Positions 51,266-60,337 of a stretch of 64,000 nucleotides of DNA are shown here, piece by piece. The stretch spans positions 62,001-126,000 of the forward strand of contig NZ_JALBGD010000008.1 of assembly GCF_023507705.1 (NCBI RefSeq), in the 5' to 3' direction. Position 1 is the stretch's first letter. Every line of letters begins with the position of its first letter. The DNA is from Stappia sp. WLB 29 (GTDB lineage Bacteria > Pseudomonadota > Alphaproteobacteria > Rhizobiales > Stappiaceae). A program made the position numbers and the translations under genes. The notes beneath the pieces were generated by a model. It was not told where the DNA came from. It ran no database searches and saw only the letters and a list, made by a program, of their open reading frames with translations.

Positions 51266-52189
51266 TCATTCGGGCTGTTCGGGATCGGGGGCGACCCCGG
51301 CCCGCTGCAGGACGGCGCGCAGCTGCTTGATGAACGTGTAGCCTGCCGGGCTCAGCGAGCGGCTGGCGGGGTAGACGCAGGAGATCTTGCGCACGATGTG
51401 CGGCTGACCGAGAGGCAAGGCAACGACATGCGTGTTGTGAACTCCGAGAATGGTGTAGCGCGGCAGGATCGCGATACCCAGGTTCTCGGCCAGCATGCCG
51501 AAAATGGTGGTGATTTGCTCCACCTCCCACTGCGGCTGGAAGTCGACGCCCGCGCGGGCGAAGCCCAGCTCCACCAGTTCGCGCAGGCCGCTGCCCCGCA
51601 CCAGCGTGATGCAGGGAAACCGGACGGCCTCGCGCCAGTCGGGAGCCTCGCTCGCCGTGAGCGGGTGGTCCTTCAGGCAGAATATCATCATGTCTTCGCT
51701 CAAGAGCGGCATCGACCGCAGGTCGGTCTGGCCCGGCGTCATGGTTCCGATGCACAGGTCGACCCGGCCGTCCATCAACCGGATCAGCATCTCGTCGTTG
51801 GTGACGTCGGAGATTTCCACCTTGATGCCGGGATGGAGCTTTGAGAAAGCGGCGATCGCGCGCGGCAGGATGGTCGCGGCAAGGAAAGGGGGCGCGGCGA
51901 GGCGCAACCGGCCTTCCCGCAGTTCGGTCAGGTTGCGCACATCCGAAAACGTCTGCTCCAGTTCCTCGAACGTGCGCAGCGCACCCTTGCGAAAGGTCCG
52001 GCCGGCTTCGGTCAGCTCGACCCGGCGCGTGGTCCTGTCGAACAGGCTGGTGCCCAGTTCCGTTTCGAGATCGCGGATGATCTGCGAAAGCGTCGGCTGG
52101 CTCAGGCCGATGCGTTCCGCCGTCCGCGAGAAATTGCAGGTGTCGGCCAGGACGAGGAAGGCGTTGAGCTGTCGGAATGTGATCTTCAT
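51266..52189 (-). CDS. LysR-family transcriptional regulator
   Basis: A 307-aa regulator starting MKITFRQLNAFLVLADTCNF; HTH core TAERIGLSQPTLSQIIRDLE. The effector domain begins REGRLRLAAPPFLAATILP. The gene is convergent with the fused TRAP permease (22 nt apart) and divergent from the amidohydrolase, 75 nt away, which makes the amidohydrolase its most likely target. Confidence 0.92.
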   Translation of the reverse strand: MKITFRQLNAFLVLADTCNFSRTAERIGLSQPTLSQIIRDLETELGTSLFDRTTRRVELTEAGRTFRKGALRTFEELEQTFSDVRNLTELREGRLRLAAPPFLAATILPRAIAAFSKLHPGIKVEISDVTNDEMLIRLMDGRVDLCIGTMTPGQTDLRSMPLLSEDMMIFCLKDHPLTASEAPDWREAVRFPCITLVRGSGLRELVELGFARAGVDFQPQWEVEQITTIFGMLAENLGIAILPRYTILGVHNTHVVALPLGQPHIVRKISCVYPASRSLSPAGYTFIKQLRAVLQRAGVAPDPEQPE

Positions 52190-52264
52190 GCCGTCCCACT
52201 TTATCAGACAATCACCAGGGATGTGGCGCGGCCCGTCGCACGCCTGCCGAAGGAAGGAGCCAGG

Positions 52265-53950
52265 ATGACCCTCGAGGCAAGGGACGCGGAAATTATCTTG
52301 CACGGCGCGCGGCTCGTCGACCCTGCGGGGGACGATCCGGCCGGCGATGCGATTGCCGTCGGCGGCGGGCGCATTCTCGCGCTGGGCCCGCACGAGCAGC
52401 TGAAGGCCCTGGCGACGCCCGCGACCGTCTCGCTTTGCTGCAAGGGCCTGTCCCTGATGCCGGGCATGATCGACGGCCACGCCCATCTCGACCGGGAGGG
52501 GCTGAAGACCGTACTGCCGTCCATTTCCGGCGCGCGGTCGATTGCCGAAATCCAGGCGGTCTTGCGGGAGGTGGCCGCGCGCACGCCGCCGGGCCGGTGG
52601 ATCGTGCTGTCGCCCTTGGGCACGCCGCCGCTGTTTCTCGACGGCTGGTCCGGCCTTGCCGACGGGCGCTGCCCGGATCGGCACGATCTCGACGCGGCCG
52701 CGCCCGATCACCCGGTCTGGATCCGCCCCGCCTGGGGCTACTGGAGCAACAAGGCGGATCTGGTCTGCGTGGCCAATACCGCCGCCCTGAGCCTCGCCGG
52801 CGTCGGCAGGGACACCCCGTCGCCGCATCCGCTGGTCGAGATCCACCGCGAAGCGAACGGAACGCCGGACGGGCGCTTCAGCGAGGCGACGCGCATCTCC
52901 ATCGTCGAGACGACGCTGATGTCCGCCGCACCCGGCTTCGACGTGGCGACCAGAACCGATGCGCTGGCCCGCTCGATGGATACCTACGCCCGCTTCGGCA
53001 CGACCGGCGTCTACGAGGGACACGGCGTCGCGCGGGAGGTCATCGCCGCCTACGGCGCCTTGCGCGGACGTTGCAAGCCCGGCATGCGGGCGACACTGGT
53101 CGTCAGCCCCTCCTGGTCGAATGTCGATGCCGCCGCCGACATGGCTGCGCTGATCGCGGACTGGACGCGATGGGCGAAGCGGGACCTCGACGACGACGAC
53201 CGCCTGCGCATCGAAGGCATCTACGCCGAGATCGACGAAACCGGCGAGGGGCTCGTCCGGGCGAAGGGCGGATGCTGTACCGGCTGGGCGGGCTTCCATC
53301 TCGACAGCGGGGCACCGCGCGCGCGGATCCGCGAGCTGCTGCTGGAGGCAGCCCGGCAGCGCCTGCGCGTCTCGACCATCTTCGACGACGTCATGGGGCT
53401 GATGGAGGAGGTGAACCGCTCGCAGCCGCTCGCCGGGCTGAACTGGGTCCGCGGCCATGTCGCGACCCTGGACGACCGTACCCTCGGGGCCATTCAGGAC
53501 ATGGGCCTGATGCTCGTCACCCATACCAACCGGCACATCGCCAAGGGCGGCTCCGCCCATCTTGCGCGCCTCGGGCCCGATCGCTGCGACGAGATCGTGC
53601 CCATGCGCAAGATCCTGGATCGCGGCATTCCGGTCGCCCTCGGCTCGGACAATCTGCCCCCGTCCTTGCTGCATCCGGTGGCCGACCTGGAGCTGCGGCG
53701 CGACCACGGCACGGGCGAGCGCATTGCCCCGGATCAGGCCCTGACCCGCCGCGAGGCGCTGGCGCTGGCGACCGCCGGCGGGGCGAACCTCCTGCTTCGC
53801 GGAGACGAGCTCGGGCGGCTCCAGCCCGGCCATCTCGCCGACATCGTCGGCTTTCCCGGCGACATCCTGACGATGGAGGCCGACGAGTTGAGGCATCTCG
53901 AGGCGCGCCTGGCCCTCGTCGGCGGCCGGATCGTCTTCAACGACGGCTAG
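52265..53950 (+). CDS. Amidohydrolase family protein (Amidohydro_3-like)
   Basis: A 561-aa metal-dependent hydrolase. The small beta-domain (GARLVDPAGDD, GGGRILALGP) frames the barrel. The metal motif is GHAHLD (His72, His74) in GLSLMPGMIDGHAHLD; later VTHTNRHIA and VALGSDN carry further likely metal/catalytic His and Asp. The C-terminal LADIVGFPGDILT is typical. Members remove amide or formyl groups from varied substrates; a secreted form is unlikely because no signal peptide is seen. ATG 52265 follows AAGGAGCC. The stop TAG lies in CTAG. Confidence 0.85.
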   Translation: MTLEARDAEIILHGARLVDPAGDDPAGDAIAVGGGRILALGPHEQLKALATPATVSLCCKGLSLMPGMIDGHAHLDREGLKTVLPSISGARSIAEIQAVLREVAARTPPGRWIVLSPLGTPPLFLDGWSGLADGRCPDRHDLDAAAPDHPVWIRPAWGYWSNKADLVCVANTAALSLAGVGRDTPSPHPLVEIHREANGTPDGRFSEATRISIVETTLMSAAPGFDVATRTDALARSMDTYARFGTTGVYEGHGVAREVIAAYGALRGRCKPGMRATLVVSPSWSNVDAAADMAALIADWTRWAKRDLDDDDRLRIEGIYAEIDETGEGLVRAKGGCCTGWAGFHLDSGAPRARIRELLLEAARQRLRVSTIFDDVMGLMEEVNRSQPLAGLNWVRGHVATLDDRTLGAIQDMGLMLVTHTNRHIAKGGSAHLARLGPDRCDEIVPMRKILDRGIPVALGSDNLPPSLLHPVADLELRRDHGTGERIAPDQALTRREALALATAGGANLLLRGDELGRLQPGHLADIVGFPGDILTMEADELRHLEARLALVGGRIVFNDG

Positions 53951-54002
53951 CTGCGGAGGCTATGAAGGTTGTTCGCCCGCGTGCATCGCCCCGGCTGCGA
54001 GG

Positions 54003-54731
54003 CTAGTCCGCGTCCGCGCCGCCGGGCCCGCCTGCCTTGCTCGCCTTGCGGATGCGGCTGAAGCTCATGGCGATATGCGCGCGCCGCACATGGCCGGCGG
54101 CGGCGAGGTCGCCATGCTCCACCGCCTCGGTGATGTCCGTCACCTCGCGCTGGAAGGTGGTGAACTCGGTATGGATCAGCTCTTCGAAATTCTTCAGTCG
54201 TGAGGCCGCCTTCAACCAGATCCGCGCCGTCTGGTAATAGAGCCGCTCGCTGATCTCGCGCAGCGGCGCATTGGTCGTCAGAGAGTTGAACAGGTGGAAG
54301 AAGTCCATGTTGATCCGCGAGAAGGTGCGCGGATCGCCCTCATGCACCATCTCGTCGCAGCGCGCGCGGATCTCGCGGAAGCGGGCGATCAGCGCCGCGT
54401 CCACCGGGGTGGGCGACAACTTGCCGACCAGTTCGGCCAGCTCCACCCGCAGCTCGTAGACCTGCGCCAGCGCGTCGACCTCGATGTCGGTGACGATGGT
54501 GCCGACCCCGTGCACCGAGCGCAGCAGCCCCTCCGCCTCCAGCTTCACCAGCACGCGGCGCACCGGCGTGCGCGAGACGCGGAATTCCTCGGCCAGATCC
54601 TCCTCGCGCAGCCGGCTGCCGGGCGCATAGTCGAGCAGGCAGATCCGCATTCTCAAGGTCTGGTAGATCCGCTCGAACCGGCCGCGCGCGCCTTCTTCCG
54701 CCGGCCGTCCGGCACCCTGGTCCACCGTCAT
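54003..54731 (-). CDS. GntR-family transcriptional regulator with FCD domain
   Basis: A 242-aa regulator. The GntR winged helix (ILRLRMRICLLDYAPGSRLREEDLAEEFRVSRTPVRRVL in outline; RLREEDLAEEFRVSRTPVRR is the core) is followed by an all-helical FCD effector domain with the metal/ligand histidines around FFHLFNSL and HVRRAHI. ATG 54731 is chosen; 54755 is an in-frame alternative with a weaker ribosome site. It is divergent from the ectoine transporter genes and probably binds the palindromes in between. Ectoine clusters more often use the MocR-type regulator EnuR; none is seen here. Confidence 0.88.
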   Translation of the reverse strand: MTVDQGAGRPAEEGARGRFERIYQTLRMRICLLDYAPGSRLREEDLAEEFRVSRTPVRRVLVKLEAEGLLRSVHGVGTIVTDIEVDALAQVYELRVELAELVGKLSPTPVDAALIARFREIRARCDEMVHEGDPRTFSRINMDFFHLFNSLTTNAPLREISERLYYQTARIWLKAASRLKNFEELIHTEFTTFQREVTDITEAVEHGDLAAAGHVRRAHIAMSFSRIRKASKAGGPGGADAD

Positions 54732-54911
54732 CAGGCCTGTCCGCTCCCGTCGCATCTGTGCGCGCCGCCTGTCCGGCGGGGCCGCGTCTTGTCCGGCATT
54801 TCCGCTCTCCCGGCAAGCGTCTTGCCGTCGCGTAGCCTTGCGGGAAAGGCGAGCTTTCCACAATCCGTCCAAAGCCTTGGTTGCGACCCTGGAGGGGGCG
54901 TCGTTCCCTGT

Positions 54912-54921
54912 AATGTGTACA
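54912..54921. promoter_or_regulatory. Secondary GntR-type half palindrome
   Basis: ATGTGTACAT is symmetric at 8 of 10 positions and resembles the stronger palindrome at 55004. It lies on the regulator side of the 324-bp divergent gap, which otherwise holds no gene. Confidence 0.35.
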
Positions 54922-54980
54922 TCTGGCGGCGTCCTTGAAAGGATCGCAAGGAAGCCGCTCCGTCATTTATGCAAATTCCG

Positions 54981-55019
54981 TTGACACAGTCTGACGCAGC
55001 ATGATGTTGTGCACAACAT
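54981..55019 (+). promoter_or_regulatory. Promoter and operator of the ehu/eut operon
   Basis: TTGACA (54981-54986) is an ideal -35 box. Seventeen bp later begins the perfect 16-bp palindrome ATGTTGTGCACAACAT (55004-55019), which contains TTGTGCACAA, a form expected for FCD-type GntR regulators. It covers the -10 position, so binding should repress. Confidence 0.65.
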
Positions 55020-55055
55020 AAGAAGCAAGAGTTGGTGGAACAGAGGAGCTCAACC

Positions 55056-55907
55056 ATGAAAAACACGATCTTTAAAGGCCTTGCCACGCTTGGCATGGCC
55101 GCGCTCGCCTTTGGCTTTGCCGGCAGCGCAAACGCCCAGTCGCTGCTGGAGCGCGCCGAGAAGGGCGAGCCGATCCGCATCGGCTTCGCCAACGAGGTGC
55201 CCTTCGCCTATCCGGGCGAGGACGGCAGCCCCAAGGGCTTCGTGAACGCCTATACGATCGGCGTTCTCAAGACGATGGGCTTCGAGAACATCGAGCCGGT
55301 GCAGACCGAGTGGGGCGGCCTCATTCCGGGCCTCAACGCCAACCGCTTCGACATCGTCACCGGCGGCATGAACATCCTGGCCAGCCGCTGCGAGAACATC
55401 GCCTTCTCCGAGCCGATGGCCAAGGTCGGCGACGGCTTCATCGTCGCTCCGGGCAATCCGAAGAACATCAGCGACTATGCCAGCCTGGTGGAAAGCAATG
55501 CGGTGATGGTCACCGGCGCCGGCTATTCCAACATCGAGGCCGCCAAGGCCGCGGGCGTGCCGGAATCCAACATCATGCAGGTGCCCGGACCGACCGAGAT
55601 CCTGGCCGCCGTGCGTGCGGGCCGCGCCGATGCGGGCGCCGGCACCTACTTCACCATGAAGCAGCTCGCCGACAGCTCGAACGGCGCCGTCGAGGCGTCC
55701 GATCCGAACGCCATGCCGGAAGACTCCTTCAACTGGGCCGGCATCGGCTTCCGCAAGGCCGACCAGGCCTTCCTCGACAAGTTCAACGAGGCTCAGGCCA
55801 AGTATCTCGGCTCGGAAGAGATGCTCGCCGCCGTCGCCGAATATGGCTATGGCGAGGGCTCGCTGCCCGGCGATCGGACCACCGAGTGGGTCTGCGCCAA
55901 CCGCTGA
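55056..55907 (+). CDS. ehuB: Ectoine/hydroxyectoine ABC transporter substrate-binding protein
   Basis: A 283-aa periplasmic receptor with a signal peptide ending ANA near residue 27. The EhuB-type core is visible: IRIGFANEVPFAYPGEDGSP, EWGGLIPGLNANRFDIVTGG, RCENIAFSEPM and the C-terminal TTEWVCA cysteine. Identity as ectoine receptor rests on this pattern and on the eutB/eutC genes downstream. ATG 55056 follows GAGGAGC. It leads the operon ehuBCDA-eutBC. Confidence 0.85.
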   Translation: MKNTIFKGLATLGMAALAFGFAGSANAQSLLERAEKGEPIRIGFANEVPFAYPGEDGSPKGFVNAYTIGVLKTMGFENIEPVQTEWGGLIPGLNANRFDIVTGGMNILASRCENIAFSEPMAKVGDGFIVAPGNPKNISDYASLVESNAVMVTGAGYSNIEAAKAAGVPESNIMQVPGPTEILAAVRAGRADAGAGTYFTMKQLADSSNGAVEASDPNAMPEDSFNWAGIGFRKADQAFLDKFNEAQAKYLGSEEMLAAVAEYGYGEGSLPGDRTTEWVCANR

Positions 55908-55967
55908 CATGACGACGACGGCGTGCGGCGGGCCGGCTCTGCCAGCCTTCCGCCCCGTCTCCCGCAT

Positions 55968-55989
55968 CCGGGCAGGGGATCCTGCCCGG
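55968..55989 (+). other. Hairpin between ehuB and ehuC
   Basis: CCGGGCAGG-GGAT-CCTGCCCGG is a perfect 9-bp stem followed by GCTTTG. It is a partial terminator or 3' protector of the ehuB message. Confidence 0.55.
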
Positions 55990-56033
55990 GCTTTGCGGCC
56001 TTGAACAAGGTCTGACAGCAAGGGCTGGGCGGC

Positions 56034-56699
56034 ATGTCCTATTTCGAATTCCTCGGCCAATACGGCGACCGGATCGCCAGCGGCACGCTCATCACCATGG
56101 CGCTGACGGTCCTGTCGGCGCTGCTGGCGGTGGCGATCGCCGTGGCCGCGGGCCTGATGCGCATGGCGCCCAACATGGCGGTGCGCGGCTTCGCCACCGT
56201 CTATATCGAGATCTTTCGCGGCACGTCGCTGCTCGTCCAGCTCTACTGGATCTTCTTCGTGCTGCCGCTCTTCGGCATCACGCTGGAAAAGTTCACGGCC
56301 GGCTTCGTGGCCGTGGGCATGAACCTCGGCGCCTACGGCGCGGAGCTGGTGCGCGGCGCCATTCTCTCCGTGCCCAAGGGGCAGTGGGAAGCGGCGCTGG
56401 CGCTCAACATGTCGCCGGCCAAGCGGATGATCCGGGTGATCCTGCCGCAGGCCGTGCTGATCATGCTGCCCTCCTGGGGCAACCTCCTGATCGAGCTGCT
56501 GAAGGGCACCGCGCTGGTCGCGCTGATCTCCGTCGCCGACCTGATGTTCCAGGTGAAGCAGATCAACGGCACCACCTTCATGTCGGCCGAGAGCTTCGGC
56601 ACCGCGCTCATCATCTACTACGTGTTGGCCCGCTTCATGATCACCCCGTTCATGCGCTGGCTGGAGCGGGTCATGATGCGCAAGATGGGGAGGGCCTGA
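56034..56699 (+). CDS. ehuC: Ectoine/hydroxyectoine ABC transporter permease
   Basis: A 221-aa polar-amino-acid-type permease with about five helices. The EAA loop is VPKGQWEAALALNMSPAKRM followed by RVILPQA, the contact for the ATPase. FRGTSLLVQLYWIFFVLPLF is characteristic of this permease family. It lies 3 nt before ehuD. Confidence 0.88.
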   Translation: MSYFEFLGQYGDRIASGTLITMALTVLSALLAVAIAVAAGLMRMAPNMAVRGFATVYIEIFRGTSLLVQLYWIFFVLPLFGITLEKFTAGFVAVGMNLGAYGAELVRGAILSVPKGQWEAALALNMSPAKRMIRVILPQAVLIMLPSWGNLLIELLKGTALVALISVADLMFQVKQINGTTFMSAESFGTALIIYYVLARFMITPFMRWLERVMMRKMGRA

Positions 56700-56702
56700 G
56701 CC

Positions 56703-57370
56703 ATGTTCGACTGGCGCTGGGACTTCACCTTCGAGATCCTGCCCCGGCTGATCGTCGCCACCGGCAACACGCTGCTGGCCGCCGGCCTCGGCTATGCCAT
56801 CGCGGTCGTGCTCGGCCTCGTCTTCGCGCTGGCGCAGCGCACGCCGTTCCGTCCGCTCACCATGGTGGTGCGCGAGGCGGTGGAGTTCATCCGCTCCACG
56901 CCGCTCGTGCTGCAGATTTTCTTCGTCTTCTATGTCGGCCCGCAATTCGGCATCCGCCTGTCGCCCTGGACGGCCGGCATGATCGCCATCGGCCTGCACT
57001 ATGCCGCCTACCTCTCCGAGGTCTATCGCGGCGGCCTGGAAAGCGTGCCGAAGGGCCAGTGGGAGGCGGCCAAGTCGCTCAACCTGTCGACGGCGCGCAC
57101 CTACTTCCGCGTCATTCTTCCCCAGGCGCTGCCGCCCTCGCTCGCCGGCATGGGCAACTATCTCGTCGGCATCTTCAAGGACACGCCGATGCTGTCGGTG
57201 ATCGGCGTCGCGGAGCTTATGCACACGGCCAACGCCATCGGCTCGGAGACCTACCGCTTCCTTGAGCCGTTCACGCTGGTCGGCATCATCTTCCTCTGCA
57301 TTTCGCTGCCAACGGCGGCCTTGATCCGGGTCTTCGAGACCTGGGTGCGCCGCAAACTCGGATTGGGCTG

Positions 57371-57371
<1 letters not shown>
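56703..57371 (+). CDS. ehuD: Ectoine/hydroxyectoine ABC transporter permease
   Basis: A 222-aa permease, paralogous to EhuC, with EAA loop SVPKGQWEAAKSLNLSTART then RVILPQALPPSLAGMGN, and the helix IRSTPLVLQIFFVFYVGPQF. It forms the heterodimeric channel with EhuC. Its stop overlaps the ehuA start by one base. Confidence 0.88.
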
Positions 57372-58188
<817 letters not shown>

Positions 58189-58192
<4 letters not shown>

Positions 58193-59184
58193 GCATCCAG
58201 CTTGCCGACATTCTCGCCGCGCGGCGCACCATTGCCGGTGTCGCCGCGCGCACCCCGATGGTGCCCTCGCTCGCCGTGGACGGGGAGCTCCTGCTGAAGC
58301 TGGAGACGGCCCAGCCCATCGGCGCATTCAAGCTGCGCGGCGCATTGAACGCCGTCGCCGCCGTGCCGGCGGGCGCGCCCGGCGTCACCTGCTGCTCCAC
58401 CGGCAATCACGGCCGCGGCGTCGCCTTCGCCGCGCGCGCCGCCGGCCTTCGCGCCGTCGTGTGCATGTCCGAACTGGTGCCCGGCGCCAAGGTCGAGGGC
58501 ATCCGTGCGCTGGGGGCGGAAGTCCATATCGCCGGCCGCAGCCAGGACGATGCCCAGGGCGAAAGCCTGCGGCTGGTGCGCGAGGAGGGGCTCATTGAGA
58601 TCCCGCCCTTCGACGATCCGCTGGTGATCGCCGGCCAGGGCACCATCGGCCTCGAAATGCTGGAGGACCGCCCCGACCTTGCGGCGATCCTGGTGCCGCT
58701 GTCCGGCGGCGGGCTTGCCGCCGGCGTTGCGCTTGCCGCAAAGGCGATCAAGCCGTCGATCCGCCTCATCGGCGTTACCATGGACCGCGGCGCGGCGATG
58801 CACGCTTCCATCCGCGCCGGCCGTCCGGTCGAGGTGGTGGAGGTGGCGAGCCTTGCCGATTCCCTCGGCGGCGGCATCGGGCTGGAGAACCGGCTGACCT
58901 TCGCCATGTGCCGGGATCTGCTGGACGACTGCATCCTCGTCACCGAGGACGAGATCTACGACGCCATGCAGGCGCTCTACTACGAGGACCGGATGGTGGC
59001 CGAGGGCGCCAGCGTCGTCGGCATCGCCGCGATGCGCTCGGGCCGCCTCCCGCCCGTTTCCGGACCGCTCGCCACCATCCTGACGGGCCGCAATGTCGAC
59101 ATGACCACCTTCACCGAGATCGTCGCCGGGCGCGGCGTCCGCCTCGGCGAGGTGGAACTGAAAGGGCGCAGCTATGGCGCATGA
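58189..59184 (+). CDS. eutB: Hydroxyectoine utilization dehydratase EutB (PLP-dependent)
   Basis: A 331-aa fold-type II PLP enzyme related to threonine dehydratase. The Schiff-base lysine is Lys48 in GAFKLRGALNA; the phosphate loop appears as SGGGLAAGVALA, and STGNHGRGVAFAARAAGL is the cofactor contact. EutB is thought to help convert hydroxyectoine to ectoine with EutC. It starts with TTG 58189 (AAGGAGG ahead), overlapping the ehuA stop, and overlaps eutC by 11 nt. Confidence 0.85.
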
Positions 59185-60166
59185 AGTGACCGTCCTGACC
59201 GCCGGCGAGCTGCGCGGGCTGGTGCAGCTGGATCTTGCCGCCGTCGATGTGGTCGAGCGGGCCTTCGCCGCGCTCGCTTCCGGCACGGTGGTGATGCCGC
59301 CGATCCTGTCGATGGCGATCCCCGAGGCCAATGGCGAGGTCGACGTCAAGACCGCCTATATCCCCGGCTTCGACGGTTTCGCGATCAAGGTCAGCCCCGG
59401 CTTCTTCGACAATCCGAAGCTCGGCCTGCCGAGCCTCAACGGGCTGATGATCCTGTTTTCCGCCAAGACCGGCCTTGTCGAGGCCCTGCTGCTCGACAAC
59501 GGCTACCTGACGGATGTGCGCACGGCCGCCGCCGGTGCCGTCGCCGCGCGCCATCTTGCGCCCTCGAAGGTCGAGACGGCGACCGTCATCGGCACCGGCA
59601 TCCAGGCGCGGCTGCAGATCGAGGCGGCCCATCTGGTGCGCCCGTTCTCCCGCGTTCTCGTCTGGGGCCGCGACATGGCCAAGGCGGAAGCCTGCGCCGC
59701 CGACATCGCCGAGCGGCTGAAGATTACCGCCGAGGCCGTCGCGGACCCGGCCCAGGCCGTGGCGCAGAGCCAGCTCGTCGTCACCACCACCCCGGCCGAG
59801 CACCCGGTCTTCAAGGCCGAATGGCTGCATCCCGGCCTCCACATCACGGCGATGGGCTCGGACCAGGCCGGCAAGAACGAGATCGACCCGGCAGCGCTCG
59901 CCACCGCCGATCTCTATGTCTGCGACCGGGTCAGCCAGTGCGAGGCCCTCGGCGAGCTGCGCAGCGCCATTGCTGCGGGCCTGTGGCAAGGCGGCACGCC
60001 GCCGGAGCTCGGCGAGATCGTCACAGGCCGCCATCCGGGCCGCCGCTCGGACGACGAGATCACCCTCTGCGATCTCACCGGCACGGGCGCGCAGGACACC
60101 GCGATCGCCACCTCGACCATCGCTGCCGCCCGCAAGGCCGGCGCCGGCTCGACGATCCTGACCTAG
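59174..60166 (+). CDS. eutC: Ectoine utilization protein EutC (ornithine cyclodeaminase/mu-crystallin family)
   Basis: A 330-aa NAD(P)-binding protein. KTAYIPGFDGFAIKVSPGFF and the Rossmann motif TVIGTGIQARLQIEAAHLVR are typical; the lysine in FAIKVSPG is the usual substrate contact, and GSDQAGKNEID closes the active site. Its TAG stop (60164-60166) is part of the CTAG at the left end of MITE copy 2. In other alphaproteobacteria eutD and eutE (hydrolase and deacetylase) follow; here the operon ends. Confidence 0.87.
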   Translation: MAHEVTVLTAGELRGLVQLDLAAVDVVERAFAALASGTVVMPPILSMAIPEANGEVDVKTAYIPGFDGFAIKVSPGFFDNPKLGLPSLNGLMILFSAKTGLVEALLLDNGYLTDVRTAAAGAVAARHLAPSKVETATVIGTGIQARLQIEAAHLVRPFSRVLVWGRDMAKAEACAADIAERLKITAEAVADPAQAVAQSQLVVTTTPAEHPVFKAEWLHPGLHITAMGSDQAGKNEIDPAALATADLYVCDRVSQCEALGELRSAIAAGLWQGGTPPELGEIVTGRHPGRRSDDEITLCDLTGTGAQDTAIATSTIAAARKAGAGSTILT

Positions 60167-60337
60167 GTCGTGGACTCATAATTGTGCTGGAAACGGCGCC
60201 CTTCGGGTATGCCGGAACCCGCCGGCAACAGCGTCGCAAGCCCTTGAAAACCTGATGGTTTCCTGCGGCCTTGCTCCTTGTATCCGATCGGGTTCGGGCA
60301 TACCGTTTCTCGCCAGAATTATGAGTTCACGACCTAG
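60163..60337. mobile_element. MITE-like palindromic element, copy 2 (175 bp)
   Basis: The same ends as copy 1, bounded by CTAG at 60163-60166 and 60334-60337, with the same single TIR mismatch. Inner repeats GGTATGCCGGAACCCG and CGGGTTCGGGCATACC pair with one mismatch; they differ in sequence from those of copy 1, yet each copy pairs with itself. The element supplies or preserves the TAG stops of both flanking convergent genes. No coding capacity. Confidence 0.85.

Noticed and set aside
53947-54006. Two CTAG sites bounding 52 bp between the amidohydrolase and gntR stops, as a possible third CTAG element
   Set aside because: There are no inverted repeats inside; CTGCGGAGG and CTGCGAGG are direct, not inverted. 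Both CTAGs are simply stop codons.
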